From JAHWKS01 sp964458385 (GTDB taxonomy: Bacteria; Planctomycetota; Planctomycetia; Pirellulales; Pirellulaceae): a stretch of 64,000 nt of DNA. Shown piece by piece: positions 17,169-27,232 of this stretch (position 1 is its first letter; every line of letters starts with the position of its first letter). Position numbers and translations under genes: made by a program. Below the pieces are notes generated by a model that worked only from the letters and a program-made list of their open reading frames with translations, ran no database searches and was not told where the DNA came from. The stretch is taken from assembly GCA_964458385.1 (NCBI GenBank), contig CAYWIS010000003.1:1-64000 (forward strand), in the 5' to 3' direction.

Positions 17169-20100
17169 ATGATGCGATTCAACACGGCGATCATTCTACT
17201 CACTTGGTGCTTTGCCTCTTCTAGCTTGGCTGATGACACGTCTATCGAGGGACTTCGACTTCCCGAAGGATTTCGGGTATCGCTCTATGCCGATGACGAC
17301 TTAGCGCACGATATCTATACGCTGACCTTGGACTCCGCAGGGCGAGTCGTTGTAGCTGGACGTGGTTACGTGAAAGTGTTGCATGATGACGACGGTGACG
17401 GCCGGGCCGATCGTTCGACGTTATTTTCGAATACACCTGCCGCAGGCGCTCGCGGTATGGTGTTCGATGGCCCCCATCTCGTTTGCACCGGGGATAACGC
17501 CCTGGCTCGCTATGAAGATCACGATGGAGACCTTGTCGCCGATGGCCCACCCGTAATTCTGGCGCGGCTCAAGCAAGCTGGCGAGCACTCATCCAACGGC
17601 GTAGTGAAAGGCCCCGATGGTTGGTATTACGTTGTTTGCGGCAATGAAGTGGGGATTGATACAAGCCACGTAACGACTCCCGGTTCGCCCGTGAAGCGGC
17701 CGCATCAAGGCGCTATTGTGCGCGTCGCGCCCGATGGCTCACAGTCGGAAGTCGTCGCCCACGGATTTCGAAATCCCTATGACTTGGCCATCGACGCCCG
17801 CGGTGCGGTCCTTGTGGTGGACTCCGACGGCGAGCGGGACCAATATCTCCCTTGGTACAGCCCCACGCGTTTGTTTGACGTAGCCGCAGGAATGCACCAT
17901 GGCTGGATGCTTTCGGGATGGTCGCGCAGTTGGAACCGACCGCCATGGTTTTTTGACACAGCGCCTCGCTTGGTGGAAATTGGCCGCGGATCGCCCACGG
18001 GCGCCGTCGTCTATCGTCACCGCCAATTCCCGGAAGCGTACCGAGGTGGCATATTCAGCGCCTGCTGGAGTCTGGGACGCATCTACTATTTTCCACTCGC
18101 CTCGGAAGGCGCCAGTTACGCAAGCCATTGCGAGGTGTTTCTACAAGCTACCGGCGGCGCAGGCTTCGCCCCCGTCGATCTGGCTGTCGGCCCAAAAGGC
18201 GATCTGTTTGTAGCTATTGGCGGCCGCGGCACACGAGGCGGAGTTTTCCGCATTTCTTACGAATCGCCAGAGGCGCCGCCCTCCGACACGCCGAATGTTG
18301 ATCCCGTATCGCGTGTATTGAATGCTGATCAACCGTTGGCAAGCTGGTCTCGTGCGCAGTGGATTCCCTTGGCGAAGGAGTTAGGGGCGAAGGCCTTCGA
18401 GCGCGCAGCTTGTGATCCTTCGCTGTCAGTTGCCGAGCGGGGGCGCGCCGTCGAAGTTTTGGTTGAATTGTTCGACGGTCTACGCCCTCAGGTCGCAAGC
18501 GAAATAATCGATAGCGCTGAGCCGGACGTGATCGCTCGCGTCGCATGGGCTCTAGCACGCCGACCGCAGGACGTAAACAGCGAAACATTGCTTGCTCGGC
18601 TGACACATAGCCAGCACCCCTGGGTGGAGCGAGTCGCGTGGGAGGGTCTAGCTGCGTTGCCTGCCTTAACCGACGCATCGCTAACGGCTGATTGGGACGA
18701 CGTACACGACCATGTTCATCGTCGCGTCCGCGCCGCGGCGATTCTCGCCGGGGCCCGCTTGAGTGAGTCGGGATGGGCCAAGGCCGAAGCAACGGATCGA
18801 TCACTTCCTGTGAAACTCGCCGGGCTGTGGGTCCGGCACTACCGAGGCCAACTTCAAGCGGCGGACTTTACGACGGCCTTGGAAATGCTCCGGCAAACCG
18901 ACACCCCAGAACAGTTACTGGAGATCGTGCGACTGTTGCAAATCGTATTGGGCGACGTCCGTGTCGAACCGACGAAGCCCGGCGTGTATGCAGGTTATCA
19001 ACGTAATGAAACACCAGGGGCTGTACCGCCCGAACAACTGCAGTCCGCCATGCAACGGTTAGCCGTAATTTTCCCCTCGGGTAATGAGCCGCTCGACCGA
19101 GAAATCGCCCGGTTGGCAGGCATGCTGCAAATCACGTCGTCGGAAATCCTCGCAGACTTAGCGGCCAAGTGGACGCCGGAGAGTCGCGTGGAGGACGACA
19201 TTCATTATCTTATCGTGCTCTCGCGGATTCCCGGCAAGCGCAGCGTAGGGGTCACCCGGCGCACGGCCGCCGCACTAGCGCGTTTGCATCACAAGATGCA
19301 GCAAGGGAACTTCTACGCTAGTCGTTTTTGGCCCGAGCGTGTGGGCGAGACATTTGCCGAATTGCTCCGCCGCGATCCTGCGTTGGCGGACACGTTCGTT
19401 AGCGATCCGGCCTTGGAGTTGCCTGCTCAAAGCATCCTAGCGCTGCAACTTCCATTGGTGCAGCAGCGACAAGCGGCACAGCGATTATTGGATCGAGCCG
19501 AAGAATGGTCGGCTGACCTTGTGCGTCTAGTTGCTACGCTTCCCGCCGACGAACATCGCCCAGTGCTCCGCGCCCTATGGGACCGCGACATTGCCTTACG
19601 CGAAGCGGCCATTGTGCCCTTAGCGGTTAACCCCCACGAAGACGACCGCGCGCGGTTTGTCGAAACGTTGCGAAGTGGCGGTCCCGATGTGGCGGCGACC
19701 GCCGCCCAGGCGCTGCTCCGCCTCAATTCTCGCGCGCGTCCCGAAGAAATAGCGACCGCCCTCACCGCGTTTCGGCAGTACATGCGCGAGCGCCAGTATC
19801 ACGACACCGCGCAAGCATTGCATCAATTGCTTTCGAAGTGGACTAACCAGTCGCTGGCCGACTTGGCGACGTTGAACAAAAACCCCGTCGCAACCTATGA
19901 GGCATGGGCCGCATGGTTCACCAAGACCTACCCTCGTTACGTACACCATTTGAGCGCAGCGTCGGGTGAAGACAGCGCCGCGTTCCTCGCTCGACTGGAT
20001 AACCTGGATTGGTCGCACGGCGATCAAGAGCGAGGCCGGTTAGCGTTCCAGAAGTTCTCCTGCGCGCGCTGTCACGAAGGAGCTTCTCGCTGGGGCCCTG

Positions 20101-20426
20101 ATCTGAAGGGTGTTGGCAACCGTTTCTCTCGCCGCGATCTTTTCCTGGCCATTATCGACCCCAATCGCGATGTATCACCCGCGTACCGGGCGATGCAAGT
20201 CGTCACAAGTTCCGGTCGTGTGGTGGTTGGGCAAATCGTCTATGAGTCCCCCGAAGCCACCTTGGTGCAAACTGGTCCCGACACGACCGTGCGAATTGCT
20301 GACGACGAGATCCAATCGATCGGCACGAGCTTGCTCTCGCCCATGCCAACGGGCCTGCTGCGAAACGCTACCGACGAAGAATTAGTCGATCTGTACGTCT
20401 ACTTGCGTTCCCTGGGCAATCGTTAA
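17169..20426 (+). CDS. PVC-type heme-binding CxxCH protein (beta-propeller, HEAT repeats, cytochrome c)
   Basis: 1085 residues from ATG 17169, which places a Sec signal peptide at the very N-terminus (RFNTAIILLTWCFASSSLA, cleavage near ADD). Residues about 25-400 form a glucose/sorbosone dehydrogenase-like beta-propeller (LPEGFRVSLYADDDLAHDIYTL start, then GDGRADRSTLF, EHSSNGVVKGPDGWYYV, HGFRNPYDLAIDARG, DGERDQYLPWY and GGRGTRGGVFRI). The middle, about 430-900, is helical and HEAT-like. The C-terminal domain has a single heme c site CARCH (C965, C968, H969) followed by the LKGVGNRFSRRDLFLAIIDPNRDVSPAY block typical of the PVC family, and ends with a YVYLRSLG helix. It is periplasmic and probably oxidises a substrate, passing electrons to the heme. 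The true substrate is not known. It is transcribed away from the MFS gene across about 196 bp. Confidence 0.9.
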   Translation: MMRFNTAIILLTWCFASSSLADDTSIEGLRLPEGFRVSLYADDDLAHDIYTLTLDSAGRVVVAGRGYVKVLHDDDGDGRADRSTLFSNTPAAGARGMVFDGPHLVCTGDNALARYEDHDGDLVADGPPVILARLKQAGEHSSNGVVKGPDGWYYVVCGNEVGIDTSHVTTPGSPVKRPHQGAIVRVAPDGSQSEVVAHGFRNPYDLAIDARGAVLVVDSDGERDQYLPWYSPTRLFDVAAGMHHGWMLSGWSRSWNRPPWFFDTAPRLVEIGRGSPTGAVVYRHRQFPEAYRGGIFSACWSLGRIYYFPLASEGASYASHCEVFLQATGGAGFAPVDLAVGPKGDLFVAIGGRGTRGGVFRISYESPEAPPSDTPNVDPVSRVLNADQPLASWSRAQWIPLAKELGAKAFERAACDPSLSVAERGRAVEVLVELFDGLRPQVASEIIDSAEPDVIARVAWALARRPQDVNSETLLARLTHSQHPWVERVAWEGLAALPALTDASLTADWDDVHDHVHRRVRAAAILAGARLSESGWAKAEATDRSLPVKLAGLWVRHYRGQLQAADFTTALEMLRQTDTPEQLLEIVRLLQIVLGDVRVEPTKPGVYAGYQRNETPGAVPPEQLQSAMQRLAVIFPSGNEPLDREIARLAGMLQITSSEILADLAAKWTPESRVEDDIHYLIVLSRIPGKRSVGVTRRTAAALARLHHKMQQGNFYASRFWPERVGETFAELLRRDPALADTFVSDPALELPAQSILALQLPLVQQRQAAQRLLDRAEEWSADLVRLVATLPADEHRPVLRALWDRDIALREAAIVPLAVNPHEDDRARFVETLRSGGPDVAATAAQALLRLNSRARPEEIATALTAFRQYMRERQYHDTAQALHQLLSKWTNQSLADLATLNKNPVATYEAWAAWFTKTYPRYVHHLSAASGEDSAAFLARLDNLDWSHGDQERGRLAFQKFSCARCHEGASRWGPDLKGVGNRFSRRDLFLAIIDPNRDVSPAYRAMQVVTSSGRVVVGQIVYESPEATLVQTGPDTTVRIADDEIQSIGTSLLSPMPTGLLRNATDEELVDLYVYLRSLGNR

Positions 20427-20532
20427 GGCAGCGAAAGGCTGGCAGGCTGCAGCCTCGGCGCCATTGCGTCATCCCAATTTCGCTGCGCTACCAGCGTTTA
20501 AGGTGGGACGCTTCGTGCGTTCACTCTGCGGG

Positions 20533-22083
20533 TTACTCGGCGCTTTGGATCGACTCGTGGGCGTGCGTAATTCGTGCATCCTGTTGGCGCGCAAAGTCCT
20601 GTACCGCACGCAGCAAGTCCGGGTCGCGGATTTCATCGATCAAAGGCATCAACTCTCGGTGCTTCGCAGCAGCGTTTGGCATGTCGCCCTTGTGAAGATA
20701 ATAGGCCAATTGGCCCGCCAGACCGAAAGCTCGGAAATGCCGTTCGGTTTCCGGGAGATTCGCCAACTCGTTGAAAACTTGCAACGCCGCATTCCAGTTG
20801 CCGTCTTCCATATAGATCTTGGCAAGACTGCGCTTGGCCAAGTTCACATAATATTCATCCTGCGGGAAGTATTCCTCGACGCTCCGATATGCCGAAGCTG
20901 TATGCACCGAACGAGCATAAAGCCACTGAAGTTGCGCTGTGGCCGATTTGGGCACCGGCGGCAACGAAGCCGGGTCATACTCGAGCAGGCTCGGCGGGCG
21001 CAAAGTCCAAGCCGCCGCGGCGCCGCCGATGAACGCAACAACCGCCGCGATTAAGGCATACCCCAGAAGACTCGGCCGTTGGGTTGTGGTGCGGGCCGAA
21101 GTCTTCATCAAGGCATCCAGGCGCTGGGTGGCTTCGCTTCGGGCGGTCGAGAACGAAGCCCAATCATTGGAGGCCCAATCATCTAATGACTCCGACCATT
21201 CCGCGTCACTCCCTTCCAGTCGCAAATCACGCAAGTCGCGCAAGATTTCGCTCGCCGACTGGTAACGATCCTGAGGAGACTTGGCCAACATCTTATGAAC
21301 AATGCGGCAAAGCCCTTCAGGTAAGTCGGGCCGCAGGTTTTCCAGGCGGTCGGGGGCCTTTTTCAGATGCTGCACCGCTACCGCCAGCGGGCTTTCGGCG
21401 TCGAACGGCGGCCGGCCAGCGAGCATGTGGTAACAGGTAACTCCAAACGAGTAGATGTCGCTACGTGGGTCAACTTCCCCTCCCTCGACCTGTTCAGGGC
21501 TCATATACAGGGGCGTACCCATCGTCATGCCCGCCTGCGTCAACTCAAGCGACTGGTTCGACGCGCGTGCCAGCCCGAAATCGGCCACCTTCACTTCGCC
21601 GCCAGGAGCGATCAAGATGTTCTCAGGCTTGATGTCGCGGTGCACGATTCCCCGTTGCCCGGCGCGGTGCAGCGCTGACGCAACTTGCCGCATAATGTTG
21701 ACCGCCGACGCGGTCGAAAGGGGGCCTTTGCGCAGCAAAAGTTGCTTAAGGTTCTGCCCAGCAACGTACTCCTGTGCGATGAAGTGTACCTTGTCGATAC
21801 AGCCGACTTCGTGGATCTGCACGATATTAGCGTGCACCAACGAGGCCGCAGACTGGGCCTCATGATAGAAGCGGCGAAGATACGCAGGATCATCGGCTAA
21901 GGCCGGTAGCAACACTTTCAGCGCCACTTGTCGGCGCAGCGATAACTGTTCCGCCAAATACACCTCGGCCATGCCGCCGCGACCCAAGCGGCGGAGGAAC
22001 TGATAATCCCCCAAGCGGCGGCCCGAGAGGTCAAGCCCCGGGGCGGCGCGGGTTATGTCCGACGCAGGCGGACTTCCACTCAT
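20533..22083 (-). CDS. Membrane-anchored Ser/Thr protein kinase (Hanks type)
   Basis: 516 residues from ATG 22083 (an in-frame start 33 bases upstream is possible). The kinase domain is complete: GRGGMAEVYLAE glycine loop, VALKVLLP with the VAIK lysine, HRDIKPEN with H148/D150/K152, VADFGLAR magnesium loop, GTPLYMSPEQ and the DIYSFGVTCYHMLAGRPPF block. After it come a linker with a repeated DDWASNDWAS stretch, one transmembrane helix (LLGYALIAAVVAFIGGAAAAW) and an extracytoplasmic region of about 130 residues with a TPR-like helical pattern (SLAKIYMEDGNWNAALQVFNEL). The layout resembles Pkn-type kinases that sense outside the membrane. It converges with the PVC-type heme gene (106 bp apart). 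Confidence 0.92.
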   Translation of the reverse strand: MSGSPPASDITRAAPGLDLSGRRLGDYQFLRRLGRGGMAEVYLAEQLSLRRQVALKVLLPALADDPAYLRRFYHEAQSAASLVHANIVQIHEVGCIDKVHFIAQEYVAGQNLKQLLLRKGPLSTASAVNIMRQVASALHRAGQRGIVHRDIKPENILIAPGGEVKVADFGLARASNQSLELTQAGMTMGTPLYMSPEQVEGGEVDPRSDIYSFGVTCYHMLAGRPPFDAESPLAVAVQHLKKAPDRLENLRPDLPEGLCRIVHKMLAKSPQDRYQSASEILRDLRDLRLEGSDAEWSESLDDWASNDWASFSTARSEATQRLDALMKTSARTTTQRPSLLGYALIAAVVAFIGGAAAAWTLRPPSLLEYDPASLPPVPKSATAQLQWLYARSVHTASAYRSVEEYFPQDEYYVNLAKRSLAKIYMEDGNWNAALQVFNELANLPETERHFRAFGLAGQLAYYLHKGDMPNAAAKHRELMPLIDEIRDPDLLRAVQDFARQQDARITHAHESIQSAE

Positions 22084-22456
22084 AGCGGCTCCTGCTGGCG
22101 TACCGATGGCGAGCATTCCTGCTCAGCTTTCCAGTATGGAGCGAGCCGCCGCATTTGACAACGCTGCGAATCGGCCAGACGGCCTTTTTCCGAAACCGCA
22201 GACGGCAAGTCGCGACTGCCGGCGCTTCAGCGAGAAGAAACACGTTCCAAGCCGTCAATTGCGGTGTCCAGCCAGAAATCCGATACCGCCTTGACCGACA
22301 AAGCCACGAGCAGAAATTGCACACTGTCACGTAGACAACCACAAACAAGCGTTATCCCCACGAGGCGCCGAGACGGGCAATCTCACTGGGGACGGACCGC
22401 TTGGGAGCAACTTGCTTGGCGCCGCGAGGTGTCGACAGAGTGCGCACCGCGGGGGG
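22084..22456. other. Intergenic region upstream of the kinase gene
   Basis: 373 bases before the kinase gene and after the stop of the Pro/Ala-rich lipoprotein gene, both on the minus strand. It should contain the kinase promoter. A short GGCC repeat next to a T5 run (about 22170-22192) is the only structure seen and is too weak to call. No gene or RNA fold recognised. Confidence 0.45.
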
Positions 22457-24106
22457 CTAGGGCACGATCGTAAAGCGAATCGAGGCTTGGCCAAACCGCC
22501 GGCCTTTAAGATCTTCGACGGTCAGTTGCAAGGTGTACGGCCCCGGTGCGATGCGTTTGGGCATATACATGCGGAAGGGCACAAAGTAGTCGCGGCGACG
22601 ATTACGACATAGCTCCTTTTCAGCCGGGAAGACATGTTCGGCAACACGTTGTCCAGCGGCGTCAAAGATCTGATAACTCCCCTGCATCTCGGTTTCAAAG
22701 CCGTCCGGGCGAGCCTCAGTTACGAAGTTTTCTATCTCGGCGTATAGCAGTACTTCCTGATTTGGGCGGAATTCGTAAGGCGAGAACTCCGTATAGCTGC
22801 CAAAGTTAAACACCTGCGTACAAAACGCGAGGTTACGTACATCCAGGCCGCTTACCGACGCAAGATGGTACAGACCTTGATTCAGTTCGCGCAACGCTAA
22901 ACGAGCACGGCGGTCGGGAAGCGGCGCCCCCTGCTCATCCAGGAACACCCCCAGGCCGTGAAGCTGGTGCTTCCAGAACTCTTGCTCGGCAGGCGAAAAC
23001 GCTTCGACGCCACGCACCGCGTCTGCATGACGCTGAGCAGCCAGATACAAAAGCCGCAAATACGCCTCTTTTCGGGCTCGTTCTTGTTGTCCTTGTCCAA
23101 AGGTGCGAGGTAACTCGGGAGGCGAAGACGATGCGGCCTCCGATTGACGTGCTTCGGCGAGTTCACCCTCTAATGCGGCAATCGCCAAGTTCAGGTGCTC
23201 GCGCCAATTAAGCGGCTCGGAGGCCGCTTTTGTCGCGCTCGCGGGTTGTGCGACGATTGTGCCCGGCGGTGTTGAATCCGACGACGAGGGCGACGTTTCG
23301 GAAGGCGCGGCGTTGTCGGCAGGAGCGGCTGATGCCTGCTGGTCAGCCGAAGGCTTGGCGTCGGCCGGCGTGCTCGAGTCGGCGAGTGTCTCGGCCGCCG
23401 GAGACGATTCTGGTTTGGTTTCCGCCTGCGGCGGAGGCTCAGATTTTGCCGCAGGTTCTGCCTGAGGCTTTGTCTCTGCCGGAGGTGATGGAGGTTCAGG
23501 CTGCGCCGCGGCTGGTTGCGGGGGAGGCGGGCTTTCCGCCGTCGCCGGCGCCGCTTGGGGAATCGCCGGTTGCTGACTCCGCTCGCGCTCCCGCTGCATC
23601 GCCTGATACGTCTTGTAGTTCAACACCGCTTGTAGCTGGATCGCGACCAACGGCCAATCGTTATCAGGCGTACTGCGGACAATCTTCTCCCAGCGGTCGT
23701 ATTCACTCGCGTCCACATCGGACCGGCTCTTGAGCTTTGCCAGCAGTTCCTCTTTCGTGGGCGCCGCGGCAGGAGAAAGCTGCACGTCGGCTGTTGTCGT
23801 GAACTCAGAAGGCGGCGTTGGCGGTTCTTCGTTAGTAACGGGGGGTATTCGGGTAGGGGCCAGTACATTGAACAATCCCCAACCCGACGGTTTAGCCGCC
23901 TCGTGGTGTTCCGCCGGAGTTGCGTTCTGACTTACGGCACTCGTCGCTGGAGAGGCACTGGGGATTGAAGCGGGCGCCTTCGCCTCGGTCTGCGATGCGG
24001 GACGGCCCAATCCTGCAATACCCGAGGAGGATCCAAACTGCGCACAACCACATAGTCCGGCAGCGCCGGCAAGAAGCATCCAAGCTAGTGGAGTGACTAC
24101 GCGCAT
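22457..24106 (-). CDS. Pro/Ala-rich lipoprotein of unknown function
   Basis: 549 residues from ATG 24106 (a start 21 bases upstream is possible). The N-terminus is a lipoprotein-like signal (LAWMLLAGAAGLCGCAQ), with Cys after GLCG, not a perfect lipobox. From about residue 150 to 300 the protein is a low-complexity Pro/Ala/Glu/Ser linker with repeats such as PPPQP, AAQPEPPSPP, KPQAEPA and KPESSPA. The C-terminal about 200 residues are folded, with conserved-looking VSGLDVRNLAFCTQVFNFGSYTEFSPYEFRPNQEVLLYAEIENF and a final beta-rich stretch (PGPYTLQLTVEDLKGRRFGQASIRF), which could be an immunoglobulin-like domain. It is probably periplasmic or outer-membrane attached. Function not known. It is transcribed away from the DUF1549-DUF1553 gene. 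Confidence 0.75.
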   Translation of the reverse strand: MRVVTPLAWMLLAGAAGLCGCAQFGSSSGIAGLGRPASQTEAKAPASIPSASPATSAVSQNATPAEHHEAAKPSGWGLFNVLAPTRIPPVTNEEPPTPPSEFTTTADVQLSPAAAPTKEELLAKLKSRSDVDASEYDRWEKIVRSTPDNDWPLVAIQLQAVLNYKTYQAMQRERERSQQPAIPQAAPATAESPPPPQPAAAQPEPPSPPAETKPQAEPAAKSEPPPQAETKPESSPAAETLADSSTPADAKPSADQQASAAPADNAAPSETSPSSSDSTPPGTIVAQPASATKAASEPLNWREHLNLAIAALEGELAEARQSEAASSSPPELPRTFGQGQQERARKEAYLRLLYLAAQRHADAVRGVEAFSPAEQEFWKHQLHGLGVFLDEQGAPLPDRRARLALRELNQGLYHLASVSGLDVRNLAFCTQVFNFGSYTEFSPYEFRPNQEVLLYAEIENFVTEARPDGFETEMQGSYQIFDAAGQRVAEHVFPAEKELCRNRRRDYFVPFRMYMPKRIAPGPYTLQLTVEDLKGRRFGQASIRFTIVP

Positions 24107-24306
24107 CGTCCTTGATGATCGAACCACCTATGTGAATTCGGGCCGCGAAGGATAATCATGGCCAGGCGATAGAGCAAGACCGATTGCTTTTTGGTACAAT
24201 CGCTTAGTCCTTTGGCGTCCTACCGTGATCGCTAAGGGACGTCTCCAAACTACCTTCCGGTGCACGCTTCGCGTGTTGCCGTTCCTTCCTTCCGATCCCG
24301 CCTGGC

Positions 24307-27174
24307 ATGAAAGTTTCCAACCTTTGCCGTCGCGGCGTCATGGTGAGCGTTACCGTATGGCTGGTGTGTGTCGCCACGCGCATTGTTGCCGCAGACGCGA
24401 TATCGCCTGAGCAGGAAAAGTTCTTCGAAGAAAAAGTCCGGCCTGTGTTGGCCAACCGTTGCTACGAATGCCACGGCCCCAAGAAGCAGGAGAGCGGTCT
24501 GCGACTTGATTTCCGGGACGGAGTGCTCAAGGGAGGCGACAGTGGAACTCCTGCCGCCGTTCCCGGCAAACCCGACGAAAGCCTTCTAGTGGCGGCGGTA
24601 CGCGGTACGGGCGATTACGAGATGCCGCCCAAAGGCAAACTCTCGCCCGAAGAGATCGACGTTCTTGCTAAGTGGGTGGAAATGGGTCTGCCTTGGCCGG
24701 CCTCGGATGCAGCGCCTGTCATCAAGAGCTTAGATGAACAAATCCAGGAAGTGCGGACCACACACTGGTCGTTTCAACCCATCCGGCGTCCTCCTGTACC
24801 CCAGGTGCAGGACCGTGATTGGCCCAATACGCCACTCGACAACTACGTACTCGCCAAACTGGAAGCAGCGGGACTGACTCCTTCGCCCGAAGCCGATCGG
24901 CGCACGCTCATCCGGCGGCTCTCATTCGACCTTACCGGGCTGCCGCCCACACCGGAACAAGTCGACGAGTTCCTGGCCGACAACGGACCTGACGCCTACG
25001 CTCGGCTGGTCGACCGCTTGTTAGCGTCGCCACACTACGGCGAGCGGTGGGGCCGTCACTGGCTCGACGTGGCCCGCTACGCCGATACTCGCGGGTACGC
25101 ATTCGCACAGGAACGAAGATACCCGTACGCCTACACGTACCGTGATTATGTGATTCAGTCGCTTAACGACGATCTTCCCTTTGACCGCTTTGTTTGCGAG
25201 CAATTAGCCGCTGACCTGCTTCCGCCGGAAGAAGGCAATCGGCCGCTAGCAGCGATGGGCTTTCTCACCGTTGGCCGCAAATTCAATAACCGTCACGACG
25301 ACTTGGACGACCAAATTGACGTCGTCGGACGGGGATTGTTGGGTTTAACGGTGGCCTGCGCCCGCTGTCACGACCACAAATACGATCCGATTCCCGCGGC
25401 CGATTATTACTCGCTTTATGGGGTATTCGCCAGTTCGCGTGAGCCCGAAGAACTACCGCTATTAGGCGATCCCGCGCAAGCGGCCGGTTACGAGGCCTTT
25501 ATGGCCGAGTTAAACAAACGACGCCAGGCGCTAGAGGATTACGAAAACGAAGTACGCGTTCAGATCCAGCAAGTGGCCCGTGAAAAGGCCACGGATTATC
25601 TGGCCCGTGCAGCCGAACTGCCCGAGTCGTCGCTTGAGGCGTTGCCGTTGATCTCGCTCAAGAAGGATGAACTGAAACCCCGGTTGCTTGAACGCTGGCG
25701 CCAATATCTCAGACGGCATAGCCAACCCGATCATCCCGTGTTCGGCCCGTGGTCCCTGCTGTTGCAGTTGCCCGACGACAATTTCGCTGCTCAAGCGGCC
25801 GATGTCGTAGCGAAACTCACCGAGAAGCCCGAGGGTCTGGAAACGGGACAACTCAACCCCCGCGTCAAGGCGGTCTTCCTGGCTGAATCGCTGTCGGCCA
25901 AATCCGATGTCGTGCGAGTCTACGGTCAACTGCTCGCCGAAGCGATGGAGCAATGGAAGCAAGCGGGCGGCGACCAGTCGGCCCAAGAGAAACTCTCGCC
26001 CGAGTGGCGGCAAGTGGCTGCGGTTCTGACCGCTGACGACGCTCCTACGACCATCTCACGCGGCGATGTGCGTGGCTTAATGGACCGTGCACAGCGGAAT
26101 CGGCAGCGTGAGTTGGAAAAGCAAATCGAAACATTTCAGGCCAATTCGCCCAATGCGCCGCCACGCGCGATGGTGCTGGCGGAAAATGACCAACCTCATA
26201 ATCCGCGAATCTTCCTTCGTGGCGACGCTGCTCGGCCGGGCGATCCGGTTCCGCGGCAGTTTCTAGCCGTGCTGGAAGGCGCCGAGCGAAAGCCCTTTGT
26301 CCAAGGCAGTGGCCGTTTGGAATTAGCTCAAAAGATTGTGTCTGACGATAACCCCCTTACTGCCCGAGTCATCGTCAACCGCATCTGGATGCATCACTTT
26401 GGTCAACCGTTGGTCGATACGCCAAGCGATTTCGGCGTGCGCACCGCTAAGCCGGTACAAGCAGACGTTTTGGATTACCTGGCCGCCCTTCTGCGCGAAA
26501 GCGGCTGGTCCCTTAAAACACTGCACCGTGAAATCGTACTATCGGCCACCTACCGTCAAAGCTCAACCAGAGTGGATAGCCAAACCGGCGGTTCGGAATT
26601 GGCGACCAGCGTTTCAACGTCACCACCGGATCCACGGACTATTGACCCCGAAAATCGCTTGCTCTGGCGCATGAACCGCCGCCGGTTGGAGTTCGAGCCC
26701 TTGCGCGATTCACTGCTATTTGTGGCGGGACGGCTGGATACCACCATGGGCGGCCGACCGGCCGATCTGATCGAAGCGCCGTTCAGTCGGCGGCGAGCGG
26801 TTTACGGCTTTATCGATCGGCAGGACTTGCCGAACTTGCTGCGGGTGTTCGATTTTGCCAGCCCCGACCAGAGCGCTGCAAATCGGCCCCAAACCACGGT
26901 GCCGCAACAAGCGTTGTTCCTGATGAACTCGCCTTTTGTGATCGAGCAAGCGCAAGCCCTCGCGGCGCGCCCCGAAGTCGCTTCGGCCGCAACGGACGCC
27001 GAGAAGATCGCGGCCCTGTACCGCATCGTCTTCGCCCGTTCCCCCAGTGACGCGGAACAACAGGTCGCCTTGGATTTCGTGCAATCAACGCAAGCCGGAT
27101 CCACGCCGCTGTCAACTCGGGAGCAGTTAGCGCAACTTCTGCTCCTGACAAACGAGTTCACCTTCGTTGACTAG
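24307..27174 (+). CDS. PSCyt1-DUF1549-DUF1553 exported cytochrome-type protein
   Basis: 955 residues with a Sec signal (VSVTVWLVCVATRIVAADA). Domain order: a PSCyt1 heme-binding domain with CYECH (C52, C55, H56) and the DGVLKGGDSGTPAAVPGKPDESLL and MPPKGKLSPEEI segments. Next is DUF1549 (THWSFQPIRRPPVP, PLDNYVLAKLEAAGL, LIRRLSFDLTGLPPTPEQVDEFL, HYGERWGRHWLDVARYADT, GLTVACARCHDHKYDPI). The last is DUF1553 (RLELAQKIVSDDNPLTARVIVNRIWMHHFGQPLVDTPSDFG, HREIVLSATYRQSS, RLLWRMNRRRLEFEPLRDSLL, NRPQTTVPQQALFLMNSPFV). The family is abundant in planctomycetes, is exported and binds heme c; its substrate is not established. Usually a DUF1501 gene follows it, but here the next gene is on the other strand, so this copy is unpaired. 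Confidence 0.93.
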   Translation: MKVSNLCRRGVMVSVTVWLVCVATRIVAADAISPEQEKFFEEKVRPVLANRCYECHGPKKQESGLRLDFRDGVLKGGDSGTPAAVPGKPDESLLVAAVRGTGDYEMPPKGKLSPEEIDVLAKWVEMGLPWPASDAAPVIKSLDEQIQEVRTTHWSFQPIRRPPVPQVQDRDWPNTPLDNYVLAKLEAAGLTPSPEADRRTLIRRLSFDLTGLPPTPEQVDEFLADNGPDAYARLVDRLLASPHYGERWGRHWLDVARYADTRGYAFAQERRYPYAYTYRDYVIQSLNDDLPFDRFVCEQLAADLLPPEEGNRPLAAMGFLTVGRKFNNRHDDLDDQIDVVGRGLLGLTVACARCHDHKYDPIPAADYYSLYGVFASSREPEELPLLGDPAQAAGYEAFMAELNKRRQALEDYENEVRVQIQQVAREKATDYLARAAELPESSLEALPLISLKKDELKPRLLERWRQYLRRHSQPDHPVFGPWSLLLQLPDDNFAAQAADVVAKLTEKPEGLETGQLNPRVKAVFLAESLSAKSDVVRVYGQLLAEAMEQWKQAGGDQSAQEKLSPEWRQVAAVLTADDAPTTISRGDVRGLMDRAQRNRQRELEKQIETFQANSPNAPPRAMVLAENDQPHNPRIFLRGDAARPGDPVPRQFLAVLEGAERKPFVQGSGRLELAQKIVSDDNPLTARVIVNRIWMHHFGQPLVDTPSDFGVRTAKPVQADVLDYLAALLRESGWSLKTLHREIVLSATYRQSSTRVDSQTGGSELATSVSTSPPDPRTIDPENRLLWRMNRRRLEFEPLRDSLLFVAGRLDTTMGGRPADLIEAPFSRRRAVYGFIDRQDLPNLLRVFDFASPDQSAANRPQTTVPQQALFLMNSPFVIEQAQALAARPEVASAATDAEKIAALYRIVFARSPSDAEQQVALDFVQSTQAGSTPLSTREQLAQLLLLTNEFTFVD

Positions 27175-27232
27175 CTCCTGCAGTCGTAGGCGTGTAAGGA
27201 AGCGCGCCTTGTTGTCGAAAAGTATCGTGTGA

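Noticed and set aside
20444..20455. 12-base palindrome AGGCTGCAGCCT between the heme gene and the kinase
   Set aside because: It has no loop and no T-run, so it is not a convincing terminator; could be chance in GC-rich DNA.
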